A stretch of DNA of 52,182 nt, from the NCBI GenBank assembly GCA_021740645.1, contig JAIOZL010000037.1:1-52182 (forward strand). The letters run 5' to 3'. The stretch comes from Bacteroidales bacterium (GTDB lineage: Bacteria; Bacteroidota; Bacteroidia; Bacteroidales; JAADJA01). Every line of letters begins with the position of its first letter. Position 1 is the first letter of the stretch. This document shows positions 8,421-15,645 of this stretch, one piece after another. The position numbers and the translations under genes were made by a program. The notes under the pieces were generated by a model. The model did no database searches. It was not told where the DNA came from and saw nothing but the letters and a program-made list of their open reading frames with translations.

Positions 8421-9017
8421 ATGGAAAAGAAATTTTTTGTACATGAAAGTGCCTATGTGGATGATCATGTAGAAATTGATGAAGGGACAAAAGTCTGGCA
8501 TTTCTCCCATGTGCAATCGGGAACCAGGATAGGCAAGAACTGTTCACTGGGGCAGAATGTAAACGTAGGTAATAATGTGACAATCGGTCATGGAGTAAAA
8601 ATCCAGAACAATGTTTCGGTATATGAAGGAGTTGAATTGGAAGACTTTGTCTTTTGCGGCCCCTCCATGGTGTTTACAAATATAATGAACCCCAGGAGTG
8701 AGTTTCCGCAGAGAGGGTCTGAGTTTTACCTTAAAACCCTGGTTAAGAAAAGTGCATCTCTGGGAGCCAACTCCACAATCGTTTGCGGCAATACAATCGG
8801 GAAATATGCGTTTGTAGGTGCCGGATCAACGGTTACAAAAGATGTCCCTGATTATGCTTTGGTTGTTGGAAATCCAGCAAAACTCTTAAGCTGGGTTTGT
8901 GCATGCGGAAACAGACTGGCCATGTCAATTGATATAAATTCAAATGAATCCGATACATGCAGTAAATGTGGTAGGGAATATTCGAAAAAAGGAATTATTG
9001 TAGAACAAGTTAAATAA
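8421..9017 (+). CDS. wbpD: UDP-3-amino-uronate N-acetyltransferase, left-handed beta-helix
   Basis: This is a trimeric hexapeptide-repeat acetyltransferase of 198 residues. Imperfect [LIV]-G-x4 turns run from about residue 20 to 150 (DEGTKVWHF, GTRIGKNCSLGQNVNVG, NNVTIGHGVKI). The family segment VFTNIMNPRSE lies near residue 90. The C-terminus carries four cysteines in a ribbon-like pattern (CACG then CSKCG, about residues 160-183), as found in WlbB/WbpD relatives and possibly zinc binding. It would acetylate the 3-amino group of the sugar made by the WbpB/WbpE pair, using acetyl-CoA. It starts 15 bp after wbpB and is followed within 6 bp by the aminotransferase. Confidence 0.83.
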   Translation: MEKKFFVHESAYVDDHVEIDEGTKVWHFSHVQSGTRIGKNCSLGQNVNVGNNVTIGHGVKIQNNVSVYEGVELEDFVFCGPSMVFTNIMNPRSEFPQRGSEFYLKTLVKKSASLGANSTIVCGNTIGKYAFVGAGSTVTKDVPDYALVVGNPAKLLSWVCACGNRLAMSIDINSNESDTCSKCGREYSKKGIIVEQVK

Positions 9018-9023
9018 GACACT

Positions 9024-10139
9024 ATGCAATTCATTGATTTAAACGCTCAACAAGCCCGGATTAAAGACAAAATAGATCAAAACATTCAAAATGTACTGTC
9101 CCACGGAAAGTACATCATGGGCCCTGAAATTGGGGAACTCGAAAAAACCCTTGCAGATTTTACAGGTACAAAACATGCAGTAGGATGTGCCAGCGGCACC
9201 GACGCTTTACTCATGCCACTAATGGCGTATGAAATTGGTCCCGGTGATGCGATCTTTACTGTTTCTTTTACTTTTATTGCTACTGCAGAGGTGGTACAAA
9301 TACTTGGGGCTACCCCGGTTTTTGTTGACATTGAAGCGGATACATTTAATATGGATGTGTCAAAATTAGAGGAAGCAATTTTAAAGGTTAAAAATGAGGG
9401 CAAACTTACACCAAAAGGAATTATCCCTGTTGATTTATTTGGCCAGCCTTGCGATTATGATGAAATTAACGCAATTGCTAAAAAATATAATTTGTTTGTT
9501 TTAGAAGATGCAGCTCAGGGATTTGGAGGTCTTTATAAAAACAGAAGAGCCTGCTCATTAGCGCATAGCGCTGGTACCAGCTTTTTCCCTGCGAAACCCT
9601 TGGGAACATACGGTGATGGCGGAATGATTTTTACCGATGACGATGAATTTTATGATAAACTGACCAGCATCCGTGTGCATGGTAAAGGGACAGATAAATA
9701 TGATAATGTCAGGGTAGGGATAAACGGCAGGCTGGATACTTTAATGGCTGCAATACTTTTACCAAAGGCAGAAATTTTTCCAGAAGAGTTGGAGCTAAGA
9801 CAAAAAGTTGCCCTTAGGTACAATGAAATGTTAAACGGAATTGTAAATACTCCTGTGGTGAGAGATTATAATCAGTCGGCCTGGGCACAGTACACTTTAA
9901 CCCATCCCGAAAGAGAAAAGATTATGGCTGGTTTGAAAGAAGAAGGTATTCCAACAGCTGTATATTATCCAAAACCATTGCACCTGCAGGGCGCATTCAA
10001 ACATTTGGGTTATCAATATGGCGATTTCCCGGTGAGCGATAAAATGGCTGCTGAAGTTTTTAGTTTGCCAATGCATCCTTATTTGTCTGAAAACGATCAG
10101 GATAAAATAGTTGCTGCGATAAAAAAATATGCAAAATAG
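9024..10139 (+). CDS. wbpE: DegT/DnrJ/EryC1 family UDP-sugar aminotransferase
   Basis: This is a PLP-dependent sugar aminotransferase of 371 residues. The internal-aldimine Lys is in SFFPAKPLGTYGDGG (near residue 195), and the upstream Asp-Ala-Ala-Gln (LEDAAQGFGG) binds the cofactor. The family's nucleotide-binding region (INGRLDTLMAAILLPK) and the C-terminal YYPKPLHLQ motif are both present. In the WbpE/WlbC branch it transaminates the 3-keto sugar with glutamate. Placed after wbpB and wbpD, it completes conversion to UDP-2,3-diacetamido-2,3-dideoxy-uronate. A terminator-like hairpin follows before the dehydrogenase. Confidence 0.85.
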   Translation: MQFIDLNAQQARIKDKIDQNIQNVLSHGKYIMGPEIGELEKTLADFTGTKHAVGCASGTDALLMPLMAYEIGPGDAIFTVSFTFIATAEVVQILGATPVFVDIEADTFNMDVSKLEEAILKVKNEGKLTPKGIIPVDLFGQPCDYDEINAIAKKYNLFVLEDAAQGFGGLYKNRRACSLAHSAGTSFFPAKPLGTYGDGGMIFTDDDEFYDKLTSIRVHGKGTDKYDNVRVGINGRLDTLMAAILLPKAEIFPEELELRQKVALRYNEMLNGIVNTPVVRDYNQSAWAQYTLTHPEREKIMAGLKEEGIPTAVYYPKPLHLQGAFKHLGYQYGDFPVSDKMAAEVFSLPMHPYLSENDQDKIVAAIKKYAK

Positions 10140-10160
10140 GATTTTTTGAAACAAATTATT

Positions 10161-10197
10161 CCCCACTTGGGTATTTTACTTTTGTGGGGATTTTTTT
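10161..10197 (+). terminator. Hairpin plus T-run between wbpE and the 6-dehydrogenase, overlapping a -7 box
   Basis: CCCCAC at 10161-10166 pairs with GTGGGG at 10184-10189, followed by seven T residues (10191-10197). This is an intrinsic-terminator shape with a 17-base loop. TACTTTTG at 10177-10184 inside the loop and right stem matches TAnnTTTG. The site could therefore end upstream transcripts and restart for the 6-dehydrogenase gene 16 bp on. No -33 box is seen at normal spacing. Confidence 0.5.
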
Positions 10198-10212
10198 AAG
10201 AACTTATAAAAG

Positions 10213-11508
10213 ATGGAAATTTATCAAAGATTAATCAATAAAGAAACCAAATTATCTTTAATCGGGTTAGGTTATGTTGGACTTCCGATTGCTCTTGAAT
10301 TTGCTAAACATGTGCCTGTTATTGGATTTGATATTAGTGAAAAAAGAGTGGAAATGATGCAGAATAAAGAGGACCCCAGTGAAGAACTTCCCTCCGAAGC
10401 TTTTGAAAATTGTGACATTACTTTCACTGCAAAGGTGGAAGCCCTCAGGGAAGCATCATTTCATATTGTAGCTGTTCCCACACCTATCGACACCCATAAC
10501 ATGCCTGACTTATCTCCACTTTTAGCTGCCACGCGAAGTGTTGGAAAAGTTTTAAAAAAAGGGGATTATGTGGTTTATGAATCTACAGTTTATCCTGGGG
10601 CTACGGAGGAGGAATGTATTCCTATATTAGAAGAACTGTCAGGATTAAAGTTTGTTAAAGATTTTAAAGTAGGATACTCGCCGGAAAGAATCAATCCCGG
10701 AGATAAAGTACATACGATTTCGACTATTACAAAAATTGTTTCCGGATGTGATGATATTTCCCTTGATAACATTGCCAAAACATATGAGTTAGTTGTAAAG
10801 GCCGGGGTACATCGTGCTCCCACAATGAAAGTGGCGGAAGCAGCTAAAGTCATTGAAAATACTCAACGTGATGTGAATATTGCGCTGATGAATGAACTCT
10901 CTATTATTTTTAACCGAATGGGCATCAATACCTACGATGTATTGGAAGCTGCTGGCACAAAATGGAACTTTCTTAAGTTCTTTCCTGGATTAGTAGGAGG
11001 CCACTGTATAGGTGTTGACCCGTATTACCTTGCTTTTAAAGCCAGGGAATACAGATATCATCCTCAAATCATTAATTCAGGTAGGTTTGTTAACGATTCA
11101 ATGGGTTTTTATATCGCTAAACAACTGGTCAAAAAATTAATTGATAAAGGCAAAACTATCCTTCATTCTAATGTATTGGTGATGGGTATGACCTTTAAAG
11201 AGAATGTAAGTGATTTAAGGAATTCAAAAGTAGCCGACGTTGTCAGCGAGCTTAAAACTTACGGGGTTAGTGTGGATGTGGTGGACCCTCATGCTTCTTC
11301 AAAAGAAGTAGAAAAAGAGTATGGGTTTAAGTTGACAGAAAAGATAAAAGACAATTATGATGCTGTCATTATTGCCGTTTCGCATGATGATTACCTGGGG
11401 ATTACCGAGGATTACCTGAAAAGTATTTGTGCAGAGAATCCAATTCTGGTCGACATAAAAGGAATCTTTAAAGATAAGATCCATGATATGTCGTACTGGA
11501 GTTTATAA
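10213..11508 (+). CDS. UDP-N-acetylhexosamine 6-dehydrogenase (TviB/WbpA/WbpO family)
   Basis: This enzyme oxidises C6 of UDP-GlcNAc (or UDP-GalNAc) in two NAD-dependent steps to the uronate, the entry reaction for the diacetamido-uronate pathway. The 431 residues read very close to Salmonella TviB. The Rossmann motif is GLGYVGLP (about residues 17-24). Next come YESTVYPGATEEEC and the linker AEAAKVIENTQRD. The catalytic Cys is in GLVGGHCIGVDPYYL (about 255-269), and the NAD-binding C-terminal motif is GMTFKENVSDLRNSK. TviB-like and WbpA-like enzymes differ in substrate. With wbpB/D/E next door UDP-GlcNAc is the likelier substrate, but this cannot be settled by reading. It is separated from wbpE by 73 bp containing the hairpin. 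Confidence 0.88.
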   Translation: MEIYQRLINKETKLSLIGLGYVGLPIALEFAKHVPVIGFDISEKRVEMMQNKEDPSEELPSEAFENCDITFTAKVEALREASFHIVAVPTPIDTHNMPDLSPLLAATRSVGKVLKKGDYVVYESTVYPGATEEECIPILEELSGLKFVKDFKVGYSPERINPGDKVHTISTITKIVSGCDDISLDNIAKTYELVVKAGVHRAPTMKVAEAAKVIENTQRDVNIALMNELSIIFNRMGINTYDVLEAAGTKWNFLKFFPGLVGGHCIGVDPYYLAFKAREYRYHPQIINSGRFVNDSMGFYIAKQLVKKLIDKGKTILHSNVLVMGMTFKENVSDLRNSKVADVVSELKTYGVSVDVVDPHASSKEVEKEYGFKLTEKIKDNYDAVIIAVSHDDYLGITEDYLKSICAENPILVDIKGIFKDKIHDMSYWSL

Positions 11509-11519
11509 ATATCGAAATT

Positions 11520-12536
11520 ATGAAAATATTAGTCACAGGCGGGACCGGTTACATCGGCTCGCATACCGTTGTTGAACTCCAGCAAAGCGGTTATGAGGTT
11601 ATTATTGTCGATAATTTATCCAACTCATACAAAAGTGTTGTAGATAATATTGAAAGAATATCCGGCATCAGGCCTGTTTTTGAAAAGTTTGATCTTACGG
11701 ATCAGAAGAAAACCTTAGATTTTTTTCAAAAATACAGCAATATTAAGGGAGTAATCCATTTCGCAGCCTTCAAAGCCGTTGGGGAGTCGGTGCAATTTCC
11801 GCTGAAATATTATCATAATAATCTTCAGTCTTTAGTTAATCTCTTAAATGGGATGGAACAAAGTAAGGTCGCAAACATCGTTTTTTCATCTTCATGTACT
11901 GTTTACGGGCAACCTGATGAACTTCCAGTAACTGAACAAGCCCCTATTAAAAAGGCCTGGTCGCCTTATGGCCACACCAAACAAATATCCGAAGTAATTA
12001 TTGAGAACACCAGCAAGGTTAATTCAACAAAAGCGATCTTATTGCGATATTTTAATCCGATTGGAGCTCATGAATCGTCCTTAATTGGAGAACTTCCTTT
12101 AGGTGTTCCAAATAATCTGGTTCCCTTTATTACCCAAACGGCCATTGGCATCAGGAAGGAACTAAGTGTTTTTGGCAATGATTACAATACGCATGACGGG
12201 ACTGCTATTCGGGACTATATTCATGTGGTAGACCTTGCAAAAGCCCATGTTATTGCTATTGACAGAATGATCAATACTGAAAACAAAAAAAAGATTGAGA
12301 TATTTAATTTAGGAACCGGAAATGGATTCTCGGTATTAGATGTAATTAATTCGTTTGAAAAAGTCAGCGGCCAAAAATTAAATTATAATATTGTTGACCG
12401 AAGACCAGGCGATGTTGAAAAAGTGTGGGCAGATACCCGTTTTGCAAATGAAGTACTAGGTTGGAAAGCGGAAAAAACTCTTGATAACATGATGCTAAGC
12501 GCCTGGAACTGGGAGTTGGCATTAAAAAATAAATAA
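11520..12536 (+). CDS. galE: UDP-glucose 4-epimerase
   Basis: This is a short-chain dehydrogenase-type epimerase that interconverts UDP-Glc/UDP-Gal (and sometimes the GlcNAc/GalNAc forms). It has 338 residues, the typical GalE length. The NAD motif GGTGYIGSH is at residues 7-15. The catalytic Ser/Tyr/Lys are seen in FSSSCTVYG and SPYGHTK (YxxxK). The substrate-loop features RYFNPIGAHESS, GDYNTHDGTAIRDYIHVVDLA and RRPGDVEKVWAD are all present. It is 11 bp after the 6-dehydrogenase, so part of the same operon, supplying galactose-type donors for surface glycans. Confidence 0.92.
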   Translation: MKILVTGGTGYIGSHTVVELQQSGYEVIIVDNLSNSYKSVVDNIERISGIRPVFEKFDLTDQKKTLDFFQKYSNIKGVIHFAAFKAVGESVQFPLKYYHNNLQSLVNLLNGMEQSKVANIVFSSSCTVYGQPDELPVTEQAPIKKAWSPYGHTKQISEVIIENTSKVNSTKAILLRYFNPIGAHESSLIGELPLGVPNNLVPFITQTAIGIRKELSVFGNDYNTHDGTAIRDYIHVVDLAKAHVIAIDRMINTENKKKIEIFNLGTGNGFSVLDVINSFEKVSGQKLNYNIVDRRPGDVEKVWADTRFANEVLGWKAEKTLDNMMLSAWNWELALKNK

Positions 12537-12563
12537 GAATTACCTTTACGAAAAATTCCATTC

Positions 12564-13616
12564 ATGAAAAAAATACTGATTACCGGAGGGGCTGGATTTA
12601 TTGGTTCACATGTAGTCCGTTTATTTGTAAATAAATATCCCGATTATCAAATCTTCAATCTGGATAAACTTACCTATGCTGGCAATTTAGCAAATTTAAC
12701 AGATGTTGAATCGAAGAGGAACTATCGCTTTATTAAAGGGGACATTGTTGAAGGGGAGTTTATTTTAAAACTTTTTGATGAACATCAGTTTGATGGAGTG
12801 ATCCACCTTGCCGCAGAGTCGCATGTCGACCGGTCCATTTCAAGCCCGATGGAATTTATCTTTACCAATATTGTGGGGACGGTAAACTTGCTAAATGCAG
12901 CAAAAGCCATTTGGAAGGACAATACTGGGAATAAACTCTTTTACCATGTATCTACTGATGAGGTTTATGGCTCGCTTGGCGACGAAGGATTTTTTACCGA
13001 AACAACAGCCTATGACCCGCACAGCCCATATTCTGCCTCAAAAGCAAGTTCAGATCATTTGGTAAGGGCTTATCATGATACATTTGGCCTTCCTGTGGTT
13101 ATATCCAACTGTTCGAATAACTACGGTGGATATCAGTTTCCCGAAAAATTGATCCCATTGTTTATTCATAATATTAAAAATAACAAACCCCTGCCCGTAT
13201 ATGGAAAAGGAGAAAATGTTCGTGACTGGCTTTACGTTGAAGATCACGCCCATGCTATTGATGTGATTTTTCATCAAGGCCGAAAAGGAGAAACTTATAA
13301 CATTGGCGGCAACAATGAATGGAAAAACATTGACCTGATAAAAGTATTGTGCAAAGTGATGGATAACAAGCTTGGAAGAGAATCCGGAACATCTGAAAAG
13401 CTGATCACTTTTGTTAAAGACAGGGCAGGACATGATCTTAGGTATGCCATTGACTCAACAAAACTTCAAAAGGAACTTGGCTGGAAGCCTTCCCTACAGT
13501 TTGAGGAGGGTATTGAAAAAACAGTGGATTGGTACCTTAATAACCAGGAATGGCTTGATAATGTAACCTCTGGTGATTATCAAAAATATTACGAAAAACA
13601 ATACAAGGAAAGATAG
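12564..13616 (+). CDS. rfbB: dTDP-glucose 4,6-dehydratase
   Basis: This enzyme converts dTDP-glucose to dTDP-4-keto-6-deoxyglucose, the branch point to dTDP-rhamnose and other 6-deoxy sugars. It has 350 residues. The NAD motif GGAGFIGSH is at residues 7-15, followed by HLAAESHVDRSI. The active-site run is STDEVYGSLG, with the YxxxK in SPYSASKASSDHLV. NCSNNYGGYQFPEKLIP and the C-terminal RAGHDLRYAID are diagnostic of RmlB/RfbB. It is the last gene of the operon. The partner genes rmlA, rmlC and rmlD are not in the window, so they must lie elsewhere or the product feeds a different deoxysugar. Confidence 0.92.
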   Translation: MKKILITGGAGFIGSHVVRLFVNKYPDYQIFNLDKLTYAGNLANLTDVESKRNYRFIKGDIVEGEFILKLFDEHQFDGVIHLAAESHVDRSISSPMEFIFTNIVGTVNLLNAAKAIWKDNTGNKLFYHVSTDEVYGSLGDEGFFTETTAYDPHSPYSASKASSDHLVRAYHDTFGLPVVISNCSNNYGGYQFPEKLIPLFIHNIKNNKPLPVYGKGENVRDWLYVEDHAHAIDVIFHQGRKGETYNIGGNNEWKNIDLIKVLCKVMDNKLGRESGTSEKLITFVKDRAGHDLRYAIDSTKLQKELGWKPSLQFEEGIEKTVDWYLNNQEWLDNVTSGDYQKYYEKQYKER

Positions 13617-13649
13617 CAGCAGGTCCACACCCTCCCATTTTTCTAGATG

Positions 13650-14537
13650 CTACTTTTGTGCTATAGCACTTTCAGTAGGCATTTCCTTATCCACCTTTTT
13701 TACCAGCCCCTGAAGTACATTTCCTGGCCCCACTTCAATAAACACTTTTGCACCGTCATGGATCATATTAATTACAGTTTGTGTCCATCTTACGGGTGAA
13801 GTAAGTTGACTAATCAGGTTCTTTTTAATATCCTGTGGATTAGAAAAGGCCATCGCATTCACATTTTGATATACAGGGCAAATGGGTTTTTCAAAGGGTG
13901 TTTTTTCAATGGCTTCAGCAAGTTCTAATCTTGCGGGCTCCATTAGTGGTGAATGAAAAGCTCCACCTACTTTTAGGGGTAATGCCCTTCGGGCACCGGC
14001 CTCTTTTAATTTTTCACAAGCCATATTAATCCCATCTACTGAACCAGAAATTACGAGTTGGCCGGGGGAGTTGTAGTTTGCCGGAACCACAATTTCTTTG
14101 ATTTCTGAAAGGACTTTTTCCACCACTTCATCTTCTAACCCCAAAATTGCCGCCATAGTGGAAGGTTCTGCTTCACACGCTTTTTGCATAGCCATTGCCC
14201 GGGCAAAAACCAGTTTTAATCCGTCTTCAAAAGAAAGTGCCTTGTTCGCTACCAATGCGGAAAACTCACCCAGAGAATGGCCGGCAATCATATCGGGTTT
14301 AAACGCCATACCTAAAGTTTGGGCTAATATGGTGGAATGTAAAAAGATGGCTGGCTGCGTAACTTTCGTTTGCCTTAAGTCTTCTTCTGATCCAGAAAAC
14401 ATTAATTCGGTTATATTAAAACCCAATATATTGTTTGCCTTCTCAAACAGTTCCTTGGCAATCGCATGATTTTCATACAAATCCATACCCATTCCAACAA
14501 ATTGTGCGCCCTGGCCGGGGAAAATATATGCTTTCAT
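13650..14537 (-). CDS. fabD: Malonyl-CoA:ACP transacylase FabD
   Basis: This enzyme transfers malonyl from CoA to acyl carrier protein for type II fatty acid synthesis. It has 295 residues. Visible are the N-terminal GQGAQFVGMG (residues 8-17), the nucleophile motif GHSLG with Ser88, the malonyl-binding Arg113 in FARAMAMQ, and the second catalytic His195 in GAFHSPLM. The open frame extends upstream to a TTG at 14585, but MKAYIFPGQG from the ATG at 14537 matches the family start. It lies alone on the minus strand between two plus-strand polysaccharide operons, with no other fatty-acid gene nearby. Confidence 0.95.
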   Translation of the reverse strand: MKAYIFPGQGAQFVGMGMDLYENHAIAKELFEKANNILGFNITELMFSGSEEDLRQTKVTQPAIFLHSTILAQTLGMAFKPDMIAGHSLGEFSALVANKALSFEDGLKLVFARAMAMQKACEAEPSTMAAILGLEDEVVEKVLSEIKEIVVPANYNSPGQLVISGSVDGINMACEKLKEAGARRALPLKVGGAFHSPLMEPARLELAEAIEKTPFEKPICPVYQNVNAMAFSNPQDIKKNLISQLTSPVRWTQTVINMIHDGAKVFIEVGPGNVLQGLVKKVDKEMPTESAIAQK

Positions 14538-14562
14538 ATTTTTTGTGTTAAAAAACCAGTCG

Positions 14563-14570
14563 CAAAAATA
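14563..14570 (-). promoter_or_regulatory. -7 box candidate for fabD
   Basis: On the minus strand this reads TATTTTTG, 26 bp before the fabD start. The nearest TTTG upstream is only 12 bp away, too close for a standard -33. Confidence 0.35.
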
Positions 14571-14807
14571 GTGATTTAAAGCCAAAAATATCTTTGAACT
14601 TTTGGGGTTCGCATATTGAATGTTTTTTCCAGTATTTAAAAAGGGATTTAATCATCAATTACCAACCCTTGAAATGGGCATTCTTTCAAATTCCTCCAGT
14701 GGAATAATCATTTTCATTTTCAATGTTTTGGTTAGTATTGAGGGTAGATTTGTTAAAAGAGTTGGCAAATCTGGTTTAAAATTTTCATCCAGTTTAAGAA
14801 AATACAT

Positions 14808-14815
14808 TACTTTTG
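14808..14815 (+). promoter_or_regulatory. -7 box candidate for wza-wzc
   Basis: TACTTTTG matches TAnnTTTG and lies 37 bp before the wza start. A -33 match is lacking. Confidence 0.4.
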
Positions 14816-14851
14816 CCCGGTATTTTTAAAAGCTAACATAATTCTAACCAG

Positions 14852-15634
14852 ATGCATTATACGTTAAAAGCTGGAATAAGGGCATCATGGGTATTGCTAT
14901 TATTAGTAATCATCGCAAGCTCATGTGTCCCTATAAAAAAGAGAGTTTATCTACAGGTAGATCAGGCTGACTCGACTAAAAAATATAGCCTGGATAATAC
15001 CCCATCTTATAAATTGCAAACAGGCAATAACCTTTATGTGAGAGTAGTAAGTGTAGATGAGGAAGTTTCTGCTTATTTTAATTTTGGAATGGGAACTGCC
15101 GGAAATGTATATTATGATGCGGCTGTATATTTAAACAGCTATTCGATCAATGATTCTGGTTTTGTAGAATTGCCTTTTTTAGGAGATATCTATGTAAAAG
15201 GCTTGACACTAGAACAAACGAAGTCTGTAGTTCAAAAAGAAATTGAAAATTACTTAAATAATACCATGGTAGTAGTCAGGTTGGTAAATTACAACGTTAC
15301 CGTTGTGGGTGAAGTGGCGAGGCCTGGGCAGTTTAAAATTTATCAGGACAGGATTAATATTTTTGAAGTCCTCTCCCTGGCTGGCGATATGACAACTTTT
15401 GCCAAAAGGGAAGAAGTAGTGTTGGTTAGAAAAACTGAAACGGGCTCTATTATAAAGCGATTAAATGTATTAGACGACAATTTATTAGAGTCAGAATATT
15501 TTTATATCATGCCCGAAGATATCCTATACGTGCAGCCTTTAAAAGGAAGGAACTTTGCTTTCGAAGCGTTCCCTTATACCTTAGTGATCTCTTCAATTTC
15601 TTTAATGTTAGCATTATTTGCCTTATTTAAATAA
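14852..15634 (+). CDS. wza: Polysaccharide export lipoprotein (Wza/BexD type)
   Basis: This is an outer-membrane export lipoprotein of 260 residues. A signal peptide ends in the lipobox IIASSC, with Cys25 as the lipidated residue. The Poly_export (PES) domain follows from about residue 50 (YKLQTGNNLYVRV...GFVELPFLGDIYVKGLT). A SLBB-type domain starts near 145 (YNVTVVGEVARPGQFKIY). A C-terminal hydrophobic helix (about 237-258) resembles the membrane-spanning helix of Wza or an inner-membrane anchor seen in short Bacteroidota homologues. It is shorter than E. coli Wza (379 residues), as usual for this phylum. It is 11 bp upstream of the Wzc-like kinase. Confidence 0.88.
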   Translation: MHYTLKAGIRASWVLLLLVIIASSCVPIKKRVYLQVDQADSTKKYSLDNTPSYKLQTGNNLYVRVVSVDEEVSAYFNFGMGTAGNVYYDAAVYLNSYSINDSGFVELPFLGDIYVKGLTLEQTKSVVQKEIENYLNNTMVVVRLVNYNVTVVGEVARPGQFKIYQDRINIFEVLSLAGDMTTFAKREEVVLVRKTETGSIIKRLNVLDDNLLESEYFYIMPEDILYVQPLKGRNFAFEAFPYTLVISSISLMLALFALFK

Positions 15635-15645
15635 AATATCGAAAA

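Larger units (their letters stand above)
14538..14851. other. 314-bp intergenic region with divergent promoters
   Basis: This gap separates fabD (minus) from wza (plus). It holds a -7 candidate for each gene (listed separately). A 69-codon open frame at 14620-14829 has no recognisable features and looks non-coding. No repeat or RNA gene was seen. Confidence 0.5.

Noticed and set aside
14620..14829. 69-codon plus-strand frame upstream of wza
   Set aside because: No signal or domain, odd composition, and it runs through the wza promoter region.
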